Shown here piece after piece: positions 34,297 through 42,220 of a stretch of DNA of 64,000 nucleotides. Under the pieces are notes generated by a model, which did no database searches, was not told the DNA's origin, and worked only from the letters and a program-made list of their open reading frames with translations. Position 1 is the first letter of the stretch. The number at the start of each line of letters is the position of its first letter. A program made the translations under genes and the position numbers. The DNA is taken from the NCBI GenBank assembly GCA_017578085.1, contig PKQR01000001.1, positions 1 to 64,000 on the forward strand, written 5' to 3'. This stretch comes from Bacillota bacterium. Its GTDB lineage: Bacteria > Bacillota > Limnochordia > Limnochordales > ZCTH02-B6.

Positions 34297-35310
34297 CTAG
34301 CGGCCGAGCCGGGCGGCCAGGTGGCGGACGATCGCCGGGCCGTGGAAGCGCCCGTTCTCGATCATCAGGTGGTTGGGCTCGTAGCCCCCGGCGGCCACGC
34401 CGGCCAGGTAGACGCCGGGCACGTTGGTTTCCATGGTCTCGGGATCGTATACCGGGGCGCCGGTTTCCGGGTCGATCTTGACGCCCAGCTTGATTTTGAG
34501 CGAATGATCCGGCTCGTAACCCGTCATGGCCAGCACGAAATCACATGGAAGCGCGAAGCGGTTGCCGCCGTCCTGCACCAGGTGCACCGCGTCCCGCTCG
34601 ATGCGCTCGACGCGGGTGTTGAAGTATGCCGTGATCTCGCCGGCCCGCAGGCGCGCCTCCAGCTCCGGGCGGATCCACGGCTTCACGTGATCCGACATGG
34701 ACGGCCCCCGGTGCACGATGGTGACGCGGGCCCCGTACCGGAACAGCTCCAGGGCCACCTGGGCGGCGGAGTTGCGGCCGCCGACGACGATGACCCGCTG
34801 GCCAAAGTAAGGGTAGGGCCGGTCGTAGTGGTGGCGCACGTGGGGCAGGTCTTCCCCGGGCACCCCGAGCATCCGGGGGTTGTCGTAGTATCCCGTCGCG
34901 ATGACCACGGCGCGGCTCTTGTACTGACGCACGCGGCCAGTCCGGTCGACCGTCTTGACGGTGAAGTCGCCGAACTCCCCCGCCACGTCCACGACCGGTT
35001 CGTAGGTGTGCAGGTTGACCTGCTCGCGCTGGGCGACCTTCTGGAAATAGGCGATGCCTTCGGCGCGGGTCGGCCGCAGGTGGGGCAGGGCAAAGGGGAT
35101 CCCGCCGATTTCGAGCCGCTCCGCGGAGCTGAAGAAGGTCATGGTCTCGGGAAACTGGACCAAGGTGTTGAGAAACGGGCCCTTTTCAAGGATTAAATGG
35201 GAAAGCCCGTGACGGCGCGCCGCCACTGCGCACGCCAGCCCGCACGGGCCCCCGCCGACGATGATCAGGTCCAAGACGGCCGTTTCCGGCCCGCCGGGTG
35301 CCTGCGACAC
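34297..35310 (-). CDS. ypdA: YpdA family bacillithiol disulfide reductase
   Basis: A 337-residue FAD/NADPH flavoprotein matching YpdA (Bdr). It has the FAD motif DLIIVGGGPCGLACAVAARR, the NADPH motif VIVVGGRNSAAQVALELFR and the C-terminal VYLAGVAAGG. In bacillithiol-using Firmicutes this enzyme reduces oxidised bacillithiol. The conserved N-terminal Cys of GGGPCG, proposed as redox active in YpdA, is present. GTG 35310 follows GGAGG by eight bases. It suggests that this organism makes bacillithiol; no bacillithiol biosynthesis gene lies in the window. Confidence 0.85.
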   Translation of the reverse strand: MSQAPGGPETAVLDLIIVGGGPCGLACAVAARRHGLSHLILEKGPFLNTLVQFPETMTFFSSAERLEIGGIPFALPHLRPTRAEGIAYFQKVAQREQVNLHTYEPVVDVAGEFGDFTVKTVDRTGRVRQYKSRAVVIATGYYDNPRMLGVPGEDLPHVRHHYDRPYPYFGQRVIVVGGRNSAAQVALELFRYGARVTIVHRGPSMSDHVKPWIRPELEARLRAGEITAYFNTRVERIERDAVHLVQDGGNRFALPCDFVLAMTGYEPDHSLKIKLGVKIDPETGAPVYDPETMETNVPGVYLAGVAAGGYEPNHLMIENGRFHGPAIVRHLAARLGR

Positions 35311-35337
35311 CGGACCCACCTCCGCCGGTTAATCATA

Positions 35338-35550
35338 TCACAACGGGGTGGGATGCGCGGCGTCGTCCGCCTCGCCTTCGGCGGAATCCTCCTCCAGCCC
35401 GGCGGGGAGCCGGCCCGCCCGTTTCAGCGCTTGCCGCAGCAGGAAGTCAATCTGCGCGTTGAGGCTGCGCAGTTCGTCCGCCGCCCACTTTTGCAGCGCC
35501 GCATGAACTTTGGGATCCAGCCGCAGCAGGACGGCTTTTCTCCCGGGCAC
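35338..35550 (-). CDS. Ribbon-helix-helix (Arc/MetJ-type) DNA-binding protein
   Basis: A 70-residue protein. The N-terminal part KAVLLRLDPKVHAALQKWA, then NAQIDFLLRQALKRAG, has the strand-helix-helix pattern of Arc/CopG-type repressors, with an acidic C-terminal tail (EEDSAEGEADD). Such proteins bind DNA as dimers and often repress their own operon. It follows the SPFH gene by 15 bp on the same strand, so both are probably cotranscribed from the promoter at 36587-36616, which carries an operator-like palindrome between -35 and -10. It could also be an antitoxin, but no toxin partner is seen. Confidence 0.7.
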   Translation of the reverse strand: MPGRKAVLLRLDPKVHAALQKWAADELRSLNAQIDFLLRQALKRAGRLPAGLEEDSAEGEADDAAHPTPL

Positions 35551-35565
35551 AACGACAACCCCAGT

Positions 35566-36432
35566 CTAGTAGAGGGAACCGGCGTTCACGATGGGCTGCG
35601 GGTTGCGGTCCGCGCACAGCACCACCAGCAGGTTCCCCACCATCTGCGCCTTGCGCTCGTCATCCAAATCCACGATGTGGCGCTCCTTGAGCATATCAAG
35701 AGCCATCTCCACCATGCCCACGGCGCCCTCCACGATCTTTTGCCGGGCGGCGATGACCGCGTTGGCCTGCTGCCGCTGGAGCATGGCGCTGGCGATCTCG
35801 GGCGCGTAGGCCAGGTGGCTGATGCGGGCCTCCAGGACCTCCACGCCGGCTTTGCTCAAGCGCTCCTGCACGGCCGCCTTGAGCTGCTCGTTGATCTCTG
35901 CGGCGTTGGCGGCCAAGGACAGCGTATGTTCGTCGTGGGCGTCATAAGGGTACTGCGTGGCCAAGGCGCGCAGGGCCGCCTCGCTTTGCACCTCAACGTA
36001 CTCGGCGTAATTGTCCACCTCAAACAGGGCCTCGGCCGTGTCCACCACGCGCCAGACGACGACGGCGGCGATCTCGATGGGGTTGGAGTCCTTGTCGTTG
36101 ACCTTGAGCTTGTTGGTTTCGAAGTTGCGCACGCGGGTGGAAACCTTCGTCTTGGTCGTGAGCGGGTTGGCCCACCAGAGCCCCGGCTGGCGCACGGTGC
36201 CCCGATAGCGCCCAAACAGCTGCAGTACACGGGCTTCGTTGGGGCTCACCGCAAACAGCCCGCCCCAGAGAAGCGCGACAAGAGCGAGGGCCAGCGCGAA
36301 CCCGACGATGCCGGCGACCCGCTCCGCGCGGATGCTCACCACTAGGCCATAGCCGGAGCCGAGGGTGGCGGCAAAAAGCAAGACGACCGCCAAGATGCCG
36401 GGAAACGCCTTGTACTCCATTTCGCGGATCAT
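35566..36432 (-). CDS. SPFH/Band 7 domain membrane protein (stomatin-like)
   Basis: A 288-residue protein with two N-terminal transmembrane helices (about 10-30 and 38-60) and an SPFH/Band 7 domain. Recognisable parts are [48 protein letters not shown] and the coiled [26 protein letters not shown] proteins form oligomeric rings or cages in membrane microdomains. ATG 36432 follows AAGGAG/GAGGAAAAG; the frame continues upstream but has no ribosome site. It is paired with a ribbon-helix-helix protein downstream. This small two-TM SPFH form is widespread in bacteria but poorly characterised. Confidence 0.85.
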   Translation of the reverse strand: MIREMEYKAFPGILAVVLLFAATLGSGYGLVVSIRAERVAGIVGFALALALVALLWGGLFAVSPNEARVLQLFGRYRGTVRQPGLWWANPLTTKTKVSTRVRNFETNKLKVNDKDSNPIEIAAVVVWRVVDTAEALFEVDNYAEYVEVQSEAALRALATQYPYDAHDEHTLSLAANAAEINEQLKAAVQERLSKAGVEVLEARISHLAYAPEIASAMLQRQQANAVIAARQKIVEGAVGMVEMALDMLKERHIVDLDDERKAQMVGNLLVVLCADRNPQPIVNAGSLY

Positions 36433-36586
36433 CTTTTCCTCACCGCTCCTTTCGATGCAGCCGCACTTGGCCGGCGCACTCCGCTGGTCGCGCCGCGGCT
36501 GGCCGTGGGGCGTGGGCGCTGCGGCCGGCCCCGCGGCCTGGAAAACGGCCACACGACTGCTCACGGCTGCCTGTGCTGCTATCTAG

Positions 36587-36616
36587 ATGATATTAAAGTG
36601 ATATCACACGCGTCAA
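36587..36616 (-). promoter_or_regulatory. SPFH operon promoter with central palindrome
   Basis: On the minus strand, TTGACG (36611-36616) and TATCAT (36587-36592) are 18 bp apart. The palindrome GTGATATCAC (36598-36607) lies in the spacer and TGATAT is repeated 11 bp away (36588-36593), the kind of direct repeat that ribbon-helix-helix repressors bind. Confidence 0.55.
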
Positions 36617-36911
36617 GGGAAAACCGGAGGTCGACATGAGGTGCGATTCAGTGGGCCGCTCGTCATGGCTGTCCGTTTGCCGGGCTGCGAATCAAGCCGG
36701 CGGGGGATGGCCAGGCGCAAGAGCTCCTGCTCCGGGTAAGCGCGCTCCCCGGGCCGTCATCGGCTGACCTCGGCTCAGCTCAGCTCGGATGTGCCCCATT
36801 CGACAGCGGCGGCAATAAGCACTTTTCTGATAACAATCTATTCCGTGAGCCTCCAGGCGGCTCCTGCTTCGCCTTGATCCGCCCATCGGCCGGTGCTATA
36901 CTGCTCACGCT
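36617..36911. other. Intergenic stretch without recognised content
   Basis: About 295 bp between the SPFH operon promoter and the TrkA-C membrane gene. No credible gene, terminator or operator was seen beyond a possible weak promoter for the plus-strand gene. Confidence 0.4.
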
Positions 36912-37844
36912 ATGATGCGCTTTGAGAGAGAGCGGTACGAGCGGGCGTTCCTCAGCTTCGCCCGGGCCGTCACGGTCGGCATCGCCTACGTTACGGCGTC
37001 GCCCATCCCGGGGCTGACGTCGTCTTTTGTGGCCATCTTCACGTCGCTGTTGCCCTTCGACCTGATGGTGGCCGCCGCGCGGCCCTTGGTGACGTGGAAC
37101 GAGTGGCGACAAATGGTAGCCGTGGTCAGGCCGCGCCTTTGGGCCACGGCCCTGACGCTGCTCAAGGGCGTCGTCGTCGGGACGGCGTGCGGCCTGCTGG
37201 CGCTGGTGGGCCTGCACCACTTCGCCGGGGCGGTGCTGACGGTGGGGCTGTCGTACGTCTGGGCTTTGCGCACCCGCTATGTCATCTCGTCGTACGTGGC
37301 CATCCTCTCGGGCCTGAGCGTGTTCGAGCGGCTGGCGGCCCTGGATACGCCGCATACGGTGCGGATCGCGGCGGAGATCGTGTACGCCGTCGTTTACTCG
37401 GGCGTCGGCACCTTCCTGGGCTTGGCCGCGGGGTGGCTGGCCGGCCTCGCTGTGGGGAGCGTCACGCGCCTGTTTTTGTCCCGGCCGTACCGGTCGCTGC
37501 AGAGCGCAGCCTACGACCCGCCCATGACCAAGAAACCCTTTGATGAGGTGCTCCACATCGGCCCCAACAGCCTGCTGGTCACCGCCAAGGTGGAGGAAGG
37601 CTCGCCCCTGGCCTACCGGGCCTTGTGGGAGTCGCGGCTCCGGGAGGACTGGAAGGCCACGGTCCTTTCGGTGCGGCGGGGCGCAGAGGAAGTGATCATG
37701 CCCCGCGGCACGTTTGTGCTCATGCCCGGCGACGAGCTGTTGGTGCTCGCGGACAGCAGCGTGGCGGAAAGCCTGCGGGCACAGTTTCAGGCATCCCCGG
37801 GCGCGGGGGCGCCCGGCGCGCCCACGGTTTCCCAGACAACATGA
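36912..37844 (+). CDS. Membrane protein with C-terminal TrkA-C (RCK_C) domain
   Basis: A 310-residue protein. Residues about 15-195 contain five hydrophobic segments. The C-terminal part (about 215-295) reads EVLHIGPNSLLVTAKVEEGSP and MPRGTFVLMPGDELLVLAD, a TrkA-C domain, which usually binds a small ligand and gates a potassium or other ion channel or transporter. The membrane part is not a recognised K+ channel: no TVGYG-like selectivity filter is present. So the transported substrate is unknown. ATG 36912 and ATG 36915 are both possible starts. A 28-bp duplicated sequence follows the gene. Confidence 0.7.
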   Translation: MMRFERERYERAFLSFARAVTVGIAYVTASPIPGLTSSFVAIFTSLLPFDLMVAAARPLVTWNEWRQMVAVVRPRLWATALTLLKGVVVGTACGLLALVGLHHFAGAVLTVGLSYVWALRTRYVISSYVAILSGLSVFERLAALDTPHTVRIAAEIVYAVVYSGVGTFLGLAAGWLAGLAVGSVTRLFLSRPYRSLQSAAYDPPMTKKPFDEVLHIGPNSLLVTAKVEEGSPLAYRALWESRLREDWKATVLSVRRGAEEVIMPRGTFVLMPGDELLVLADSSVAESLRAQFQASPGAGAPGAPTVSQTT

Positions 37845-37853
37845 ACGCGGGAT

Positions 37854-37909
37854 GAGTTTGCAAGGGCTTGCGCCGGCGTGGGAGTTTGCAAGGGCTTGCG
37901 CCGGCGTGG
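37854..37909. repeat. 28-bp perfect tandem duplication
   Basis: GAGTTTGCAAGGGCTTGCGC plus CGGCGTGG occurs twice in direct succession (37854-37881 and 37882-37909), ten bases after the stop of the TrkA-C membrane gene. Confidence 0.9.
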
Positions 37910-38056
37910 ACGGCTGCGGGCGCGGGCGGCGGGAGGTACCCGCCACGGCCGCGGCGAAATGCGTTGCCCCCGCGAAGTGATATACTGGTATCGCGCCGCG
38001 TGCCGGCGGCGCCGCTATGTTTTGCGTTCATCTCCTTCTTATAGGGAGTCCTCGAC

Positions 38057-39481
38057 ATGAAAGCGACAACGCGGGCTGAGCGCGCACCCGGACAAGCCGG
38101 CCACATGCGCGACTTTACCACCGGCAACATCTGGCAGCACATTCTGGTCTTCTCGTGGCCGATGTTCGTCGGCAACTTGTTCCAGGTGCTGTACAACACC
38201 GTCGACAGCTTCTGGGTGGGGCGCTTCATTGGGGCGGAGGCGCTGGCCGCGGTGTCGGTCAGCGCTCCGGTCGTCTTTGCCCTGGTGGCCCTGATCATGG
38301 GCCTGACCATGGCCACCACGACGCTGGTGGCCCAGTACCGGGGCGCCCGGGACGATGAGAACGTGCGCCGCACGGTGGCCAACTCGCTCATCCTCATCAC
38401 CGCCCTGGGGCTCGTGTCAACGGTAGTGGGCTATATCTGGCGCGTGCCCATCCTGCGGCTCATGCAGACGCCCGAGGAGATCCTGCAGCCTGCCGCGGTG
38501 TACCTGGGCATCTTCCTGTTGGGCCTGGTGCCCGCCTTCCTATACAACGTGCTGAGCTCGATCCTGCGGGGGCTGGGCGACTCCCGCACCCCGCTGCGTT
38601 TCCTCATCTACGCGACGGTGCTCAACATTGTGCTGGACCCGCTCTTTATCCTGGGCTTTGGGCCCGTGCCGCCCATGGGCATCGCCGGCGTGGCGTGGGC
38701 GACCCTGATCGCGCAGACCTTGGCCACGGTATTGACTTTTGCGTACATGGCCCGCCACACGGACCTCTTGCCCACCGAGCGCCGGCAGTGGCAGGTCGAC
38801 CGGCAACTGGTCGTCAAGCTGTTCACCATCGGCGTGCCGGCGGGGCTTCAGTCCACCATCGTGTCCTTTAGCATGGTGGGGGTCACCGCGCTGGTCAACA
38901 CCTTTGGGCCAGCGGTGGTGGCCGCCTTCGGCGCCGCGGGACGGGTGGACCAGTTCGCCTTTTTGCCGGCCATGTCCATCAGCCTGGCGGTCACAGCCCT
39001 GGTGGGCCAAAACCTGGGAGCGGGCCGGAAGGACCGGGTGCGGGAGATCGTCATCCGCTCCAGCGTCCTCACCGCGGCCATCACCGGCACGATAACGCTG
39101 ATCGCGGTGCTGGCGCCGACGCTCTTGATCCAGATCTTTATCGACGACCCGGCGGTGCTCGACGAGGGTGCCCGCTACCTGCGCATCGTCGGTCTCAACT
39201 ACGTGCCGCTGGCCCTCATGTTTATCGTCACGGGAGTGCTGCGGGGCGCCGGGGACACGTTCGTCTCCATGCTCATCAGCTTCGTGACCCTCTGGGTCGT
39301 GCGGGTGCCCCTGGCGTGGTTCCTGTCGTACCCGGTCGGGTGGGGGCCTTCCGGCACGTGGCTGGCCATCGTGCTCAGCACCATCCTAGGCCTCGTCCTC
39401 AACTGGTCGTACTACCGCACCGGATACTGGCAGCGCAAGGTAGTGGTGCGCCCGCCGCGGCCGGGGCCGGCCGAAGGGTAA
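38057..39481 (+). CDS. MATE family efflux transporter
   Basis: A 474-residue exporter with 12 transmembrane helices in two homologous halves. The starting ILVFSWPMFVGNLFQVLYNTVDSFWVGRFIG and the repeated ILRGLGDSRTPLRFL / VLRGAGDTFVSM segments are typical of MATE proteins, which export drugs or metabolites in exchange for Na+ or H+. The start ATG 38057 is weakly preceded by AGGGAG. It is convergent with the germination operon. A second MATE gene lies at 44157-45683 and shares the same motifs but not high identity, so they are old paralogues. Confidence 0.92.
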   Translation: MKATTRAERAPGQAGHMRDFTTGNIWQHILVFSWPMFVGNLFQVLYNTVDSFWVGRFIGAEALAAVSVSAPVVFALVALIMGLTMATTTLVAQYRGARDDENVRRTVANSLILITALGLVSTVVGYIWRVPILRLMQTPEEILQPAAVYLGIFLLGLVPAFLYNVLSSILRGLGDSRTPLRFLIYATVLNIVLDPLFILGFGPVPPMGIAGVAWATLIAQTLATVLTFAYMARHTDLLPTERRQWQVDRQLVVKLFTIGVPAGLQSTIVSFSMVGVTALVNTFGPAVVAAFGAAGRVDQFAFLPAMSISLAVTALVGQNLGAGRKDRVREIVIRSSVLTAAITGTITLIAVLAPTLLIQIFIDDPAVLDEGARYLRIVGLNYVPLALMFIVTGVLRGAGDTFVSMLISFVTLWVVRVPLAWFLSYPVGWGPSGTWLAIVLSTILGLVLNWSYYRTGYWQRKVVVRPPRPGPAEG

Positions 39482-39542
39482 ATCCCGGGGTCTTGGCGCA
39501 GGGGCTGCCGCCGGGGACCGCGCGCGTCGCGGGCTTGCCGGT

Positions 39543-39770
39543 TCAGTGGCCTAGGATCCAGTCTCCGACCGGCGTGAAGACCCGCTGCAACATCGACATG
39601 GGGTACTGCAGCGCGTCCGGGCGGAACTCAAAGAGGGCAAAAAGGCACAGCGTCAGCACGGTCAGCGCGAGCATGGCCCAAAGTTCCCCCGTCTTGCCGC
39701 GGCGGCTCAAGGACGGGGCTTGGATCAGGGCGCCGGCGCCTAAGATGAGCAGCGCGAACAGAAACCTCAC
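39543..39770 (-). CDS. Small two-helix membrane protein, fourth gene of the gerA operon
   Basis: A 75-residue protein with two predicted transmembrane helices (about residues 2-15 and 29-46) and an amphipathic C-terminal part (MLQRVFTPVGDWILG). GTG 39770 follows GGGAGG by nine bases and overlaps the gerAC stop (GTGA). No family is recognised. Its coupling to gerAC makes it a candidate for a germinant-receptor accessory subunit. In Bacillus, small two-helix proteins called D subunits (GerD-like or gerVB-type) are encoded with some gerA operons, and this could be one of them. Confidence 0.6.
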   Translation of the reverse strand: MRFLFALLILGAGALIQAPSLSRRGKTGELWAMLALTVLTLCLFALFEFRPDALQYPMSMLQRVFTPVGDWILGH

Positions 39771-41083
39771 TGGGTTCCGCCTCCCCGTCCAGGAAACTCC
39801 AGTTGCGGCTCGGGGCCCGCAGGTCGGGTCGCGAGGCCTGTGCGGACGACCAGGACCTCGATGTCGTAAACCATCTGCATCCGCGGAAACAGCTCCGCCC
39901 ATTGTTCCCGCATGCCTCGCCACCACTCGGGGCGGCTGCGGCGAAAGCTCGCGCCAAATCCCGCGGCATCCGAGTTGACGGCTTGCATTTGCCGCACCGC
40001 CCCCTCTACGAAGCCCCGGAAGATGTCCGCCGCGGCCCTCTCCACCGCGGCCGCCACCTCGGGGTTTTCAACATCCAGCAGCGACGTGGTGTTGACGACC
40101 TCCGTGATAAGCCGGGCCTGAAAGCGCAGGGTGGGCGGATCGTCGGCGAACGGGGCCAGGTATGTGGTGGCCCGCTGCAACTGGAGCGAAATGAGGTCTC
40201 GCGGGTGCACGGGGTCCCGGCTGGCGCCGTCGGGCCCGCGGGCCGCGCCGGCGCCGCCGGACGTGCCGCCCGTGTCGCCCGGGCCACCCGTGCCGGGTGT
40301 GCCCCGGTCACCTCCCAAGTAGGTCAGGACCGCGTCGGCAGGTACCGACACGACAGTGCGGGGCCGGTCGTTGAGCAGCAGTTGCAGGCCGATGGCCTCT
40401 TCCCGGTTGAGGTAACCCGCGAGCCGGTCGCCCCGCATAAGCCCCGCCCCGATGAGCTCCATGTCCCCCAGGTCGGTGCCGCCGCCCGGCTCCTGCACCG
40501 ACGAAGGCGCGATGGCGGTAAGAAACGGGTCCATGCCCTCCTCGCCCAGGGCGACGAACAGGTTGCGCACACTGCTTACCGCTATCCGCTGGTTGCGGAC
40601 CAAGTCGCTCCAGGCTTCCCCCGGCACCGCCGGCAGCGGGGAGGCAATGTTGAGCAGCGTCGCCGCCTCGCCGGGCGTCACGGCCACCAGGAGGTCGGTG
40701 CGGACCATCTGCTCGCGGACAAGAAAGTCCACCAACGGGAACAGCCCCCGCCGGGCCAGCTCGTCACCGATGACCAGCATCTGCAGGTGCTCAAGGAAGA
40801 TTTGCCGGGGCACCCTCTTCTGCAGGTTGGACAGGGCCTCCGCCACCGTGCGGCCCCGGGCTTGGGCGAGAAAGAAGGGCGCGCCCTCCCCTCCGGTGCT
40901 GCTTGGACCCACGCCCAGGCGCGTGGGCATGATAACCTGGGCGGTCAACAGGATCTCCCCGGCCTCTGCCGCGTCCAGCGCCAGGAGGTCGATGAGGGCC
41001 AGGCGGTTGACCTCGGCGCTTTGTACGCACCCCGCGGCCAGCATTGCCAGGCTCAAGAGCAGCGCGCACCGTGCCGCCTTCAT
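39767..41083 (-). CDS. gerAC: Spore germination lipoprotein, Ger(x)C family
   Basis: A 438-residue lipoprotein. The signal peptide ends in LAAGC, followed by the Ger(x)C domains: EVNRLALIDLLALDAAE near the start and the C-terminal VYDIEVLVVR strand. It forms the C subunit of a germinant receptor in the spore inner membrane. A Gly/Pro/Thr-rich insert (GGDRGTPGTGGPGDTGG, about residues 262-280) interrupts the domain and is unusual. Its start overlaps the gerAB stop (41080-41083) and its stop overlaps a small membrane gene, so translation is coupled along the operon. Confidence 0.9.
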   Translation of the reverse strand: MKAARCALLLSLAMLAAGCVQSAEVNRLALIDLLALDAAEAGEILLTAQVIMPTRLGVGPSSTGGEGAPFFLAQARGRTVAEALSNLQKRVPRQIFLEHLQMLVIGDELARRGLFPLVDFLVREQMVRTDLLVAVTPGEAATLLNIASPLPAVPGEAWSDLVRNQRIAVSSVRNLFVALGEEGMDPFLTAIAPSSVQEPGGGTDLGDMELIGAGLMRGDRLAGYLNREEAIGLQLLLNDRPRTVVSVPADAVLTYLGGDRGTPGTGGPGDTGGTSGGAGAARGPDGASRDPVHPRDLISLQLQRATTYLAPFADDPPTLRFQARLITEVVNTTSLLDVENPEVAAAVERAAADIFRGFVEGAVRQMQAVNSDAAGFGASFRRSRPEWWRGMREQWAELFPRMQMVYDIEVLVVRTGLATRPAGPEPQLEFPGRGGGTQ

Positions 41084-42216
41084 CCGGGCGATCGCCTCGC
41101 TGCGCCTGCCCCGCCCTTTGCCCTGCCCCTGACGGAGCGCACGGCAGCGACGAGGACGATGGCCAACGGGAGGAGCAGCTGCATGCAGAAGGAGTATACC
41201 GGCCAGCCCGCCAGCAGCCAGGCGTCCACCTCTTGCTTGTTGCTGAAAAGCCCGTCGCTCAAAAGCAGCACCAGACCGGCCAAAGGCAGCGCCAGCGGCC
41301 GATTGTCGCTCAGGTTCAACAGGCGTGCCAGGGCCATGACGGTCACGTGTTGCAGGATTGCCACCTTGATGACGGTGAGAAACAGCCAGACCGCCATGGC
41401 CAGGGGGTCGATGCGCAAGAAGCCCCCAATGGTGACGAACCGGGCCACCGACGAGAACGGGTACGCCAGTCGGCCGACCTGGTCGCCAAACAGCATCCCC
41501 GCTGAGAGGCCACCGATGACGATGAGCGCCAGCACGATCCCCGTGCCGGCAAAGGCCGCTACCGCCCGTCCCCGCTCTCCCCGGACGCTGGCGAAGAAGA
41601 ACGCGATGGCGATGACCTCGCCAAACCAGGCGGCGGGGATGAGGGAGGCCCGCAGCACCGGCACCACGCCCCGCTCAAACAGGGGCAGGATGAGCTGCGG
41701 CTGCACCTGCGCTGCCGCAGCGGCGGTGACGATGAGGGTGAAAACGATCTGTACAGGAACGACGATAAGGGTCGTCCGCCCAATGATCTCGAGCCCGTGC
41801 CAGGAAATATAGGTTGTGAGGAGCAGCAGGGGAGTCCCCAGCACCAGGGGCGAGGCGACCGGATAGAAACCGCTGCGCAGGAAATCGGTGGATTCCCGCA
41901 CCACCAAGGCCGCTGAGTGCAGGAAATACATCGCGTAGAGCAGGAGCACGGCCTTGGCCAGCCAGGGGCCGACCACCGCCTGGCAGTAGTCCGGCAGCGA
42001 CTGGCCGGGGAAACGCCGGTCCAGGTATACGATGACGGCCAGGATGAGGGCGCCGAAGACGGACCCGATGGGGGCGGCCAGCCACCCGTCGTGCTGCGCG
42101 ACCAGCCCCGTGAACATGGGCAGCGTTACCGCTCCAGTGGCAAAGATGAGGGCGATGATGATCCCCGCGAGCTCCACGGGCGTGATGCGATTGTCCTGCC
42201 AGACGGGCGGCTGCAC
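41080..42216 (-). CDS. gerAB: Spore germination permease, GerAB family
   Basis: A 378-residue protein with ten predicted helices of the amino acid permease fold, matching the GerAB/spore-permease family; ITPVELAGIIIALIFATGAV is the typical start. It is the likely germinant-sensing or channel subunit of the receptor. GTG 42216 follows GGAGGGGGTGAAGCT directly. It lies four bases after gerAA and overlaps gerAC, in the standard order A-B-C. Residues in the helical core differ from Bacillus GerAB, so the germinant cannot be predicted. Confidence 0.92.
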   Translation of the reverse strand: MQPPVWQDNRITPVELAGIIIALIFATGAVTLPMFTGLVAQHDGWLAAPIGSVFGALILAVIVYLDRRFPGQSLPDYCQAVVGPWLAKAVLLLYAMYFLHSAALVVRESTDFLRSGFYPVASPLVLGTPLLLLTTYISWHGLEIIGRTTLIVVPVQIVFTLIVTAAAAAQVQPQLILPLFERGVVPVLRASLIPAAWFGEVIAIAFFFASVRGERGRAVAAFAGTGIVLALIVIGGLSAGMLFGDQVGRLAYPFSSVARFVTIGGFLRIDPLAMAVWLFLTVIKVAILQHVTVMALARLLNLSDNRPLALPLAGLVLLLSDGLFSNKQEVDAWLLAGWPVYSFCMQLLLPLAIVLVAAVRSVRGRAKGGAGAARRSPG

Positions 42217-42220
42217 AGCT

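Noticed and set aside
35338-36432. Toxin-antitoxin module for the ribbon-helix-helix protein
   Set aside because: The partner gene is a membrane SPFH protein and not a toxin fold; no RelE-, MazF- or PIN-like gene is next to it.
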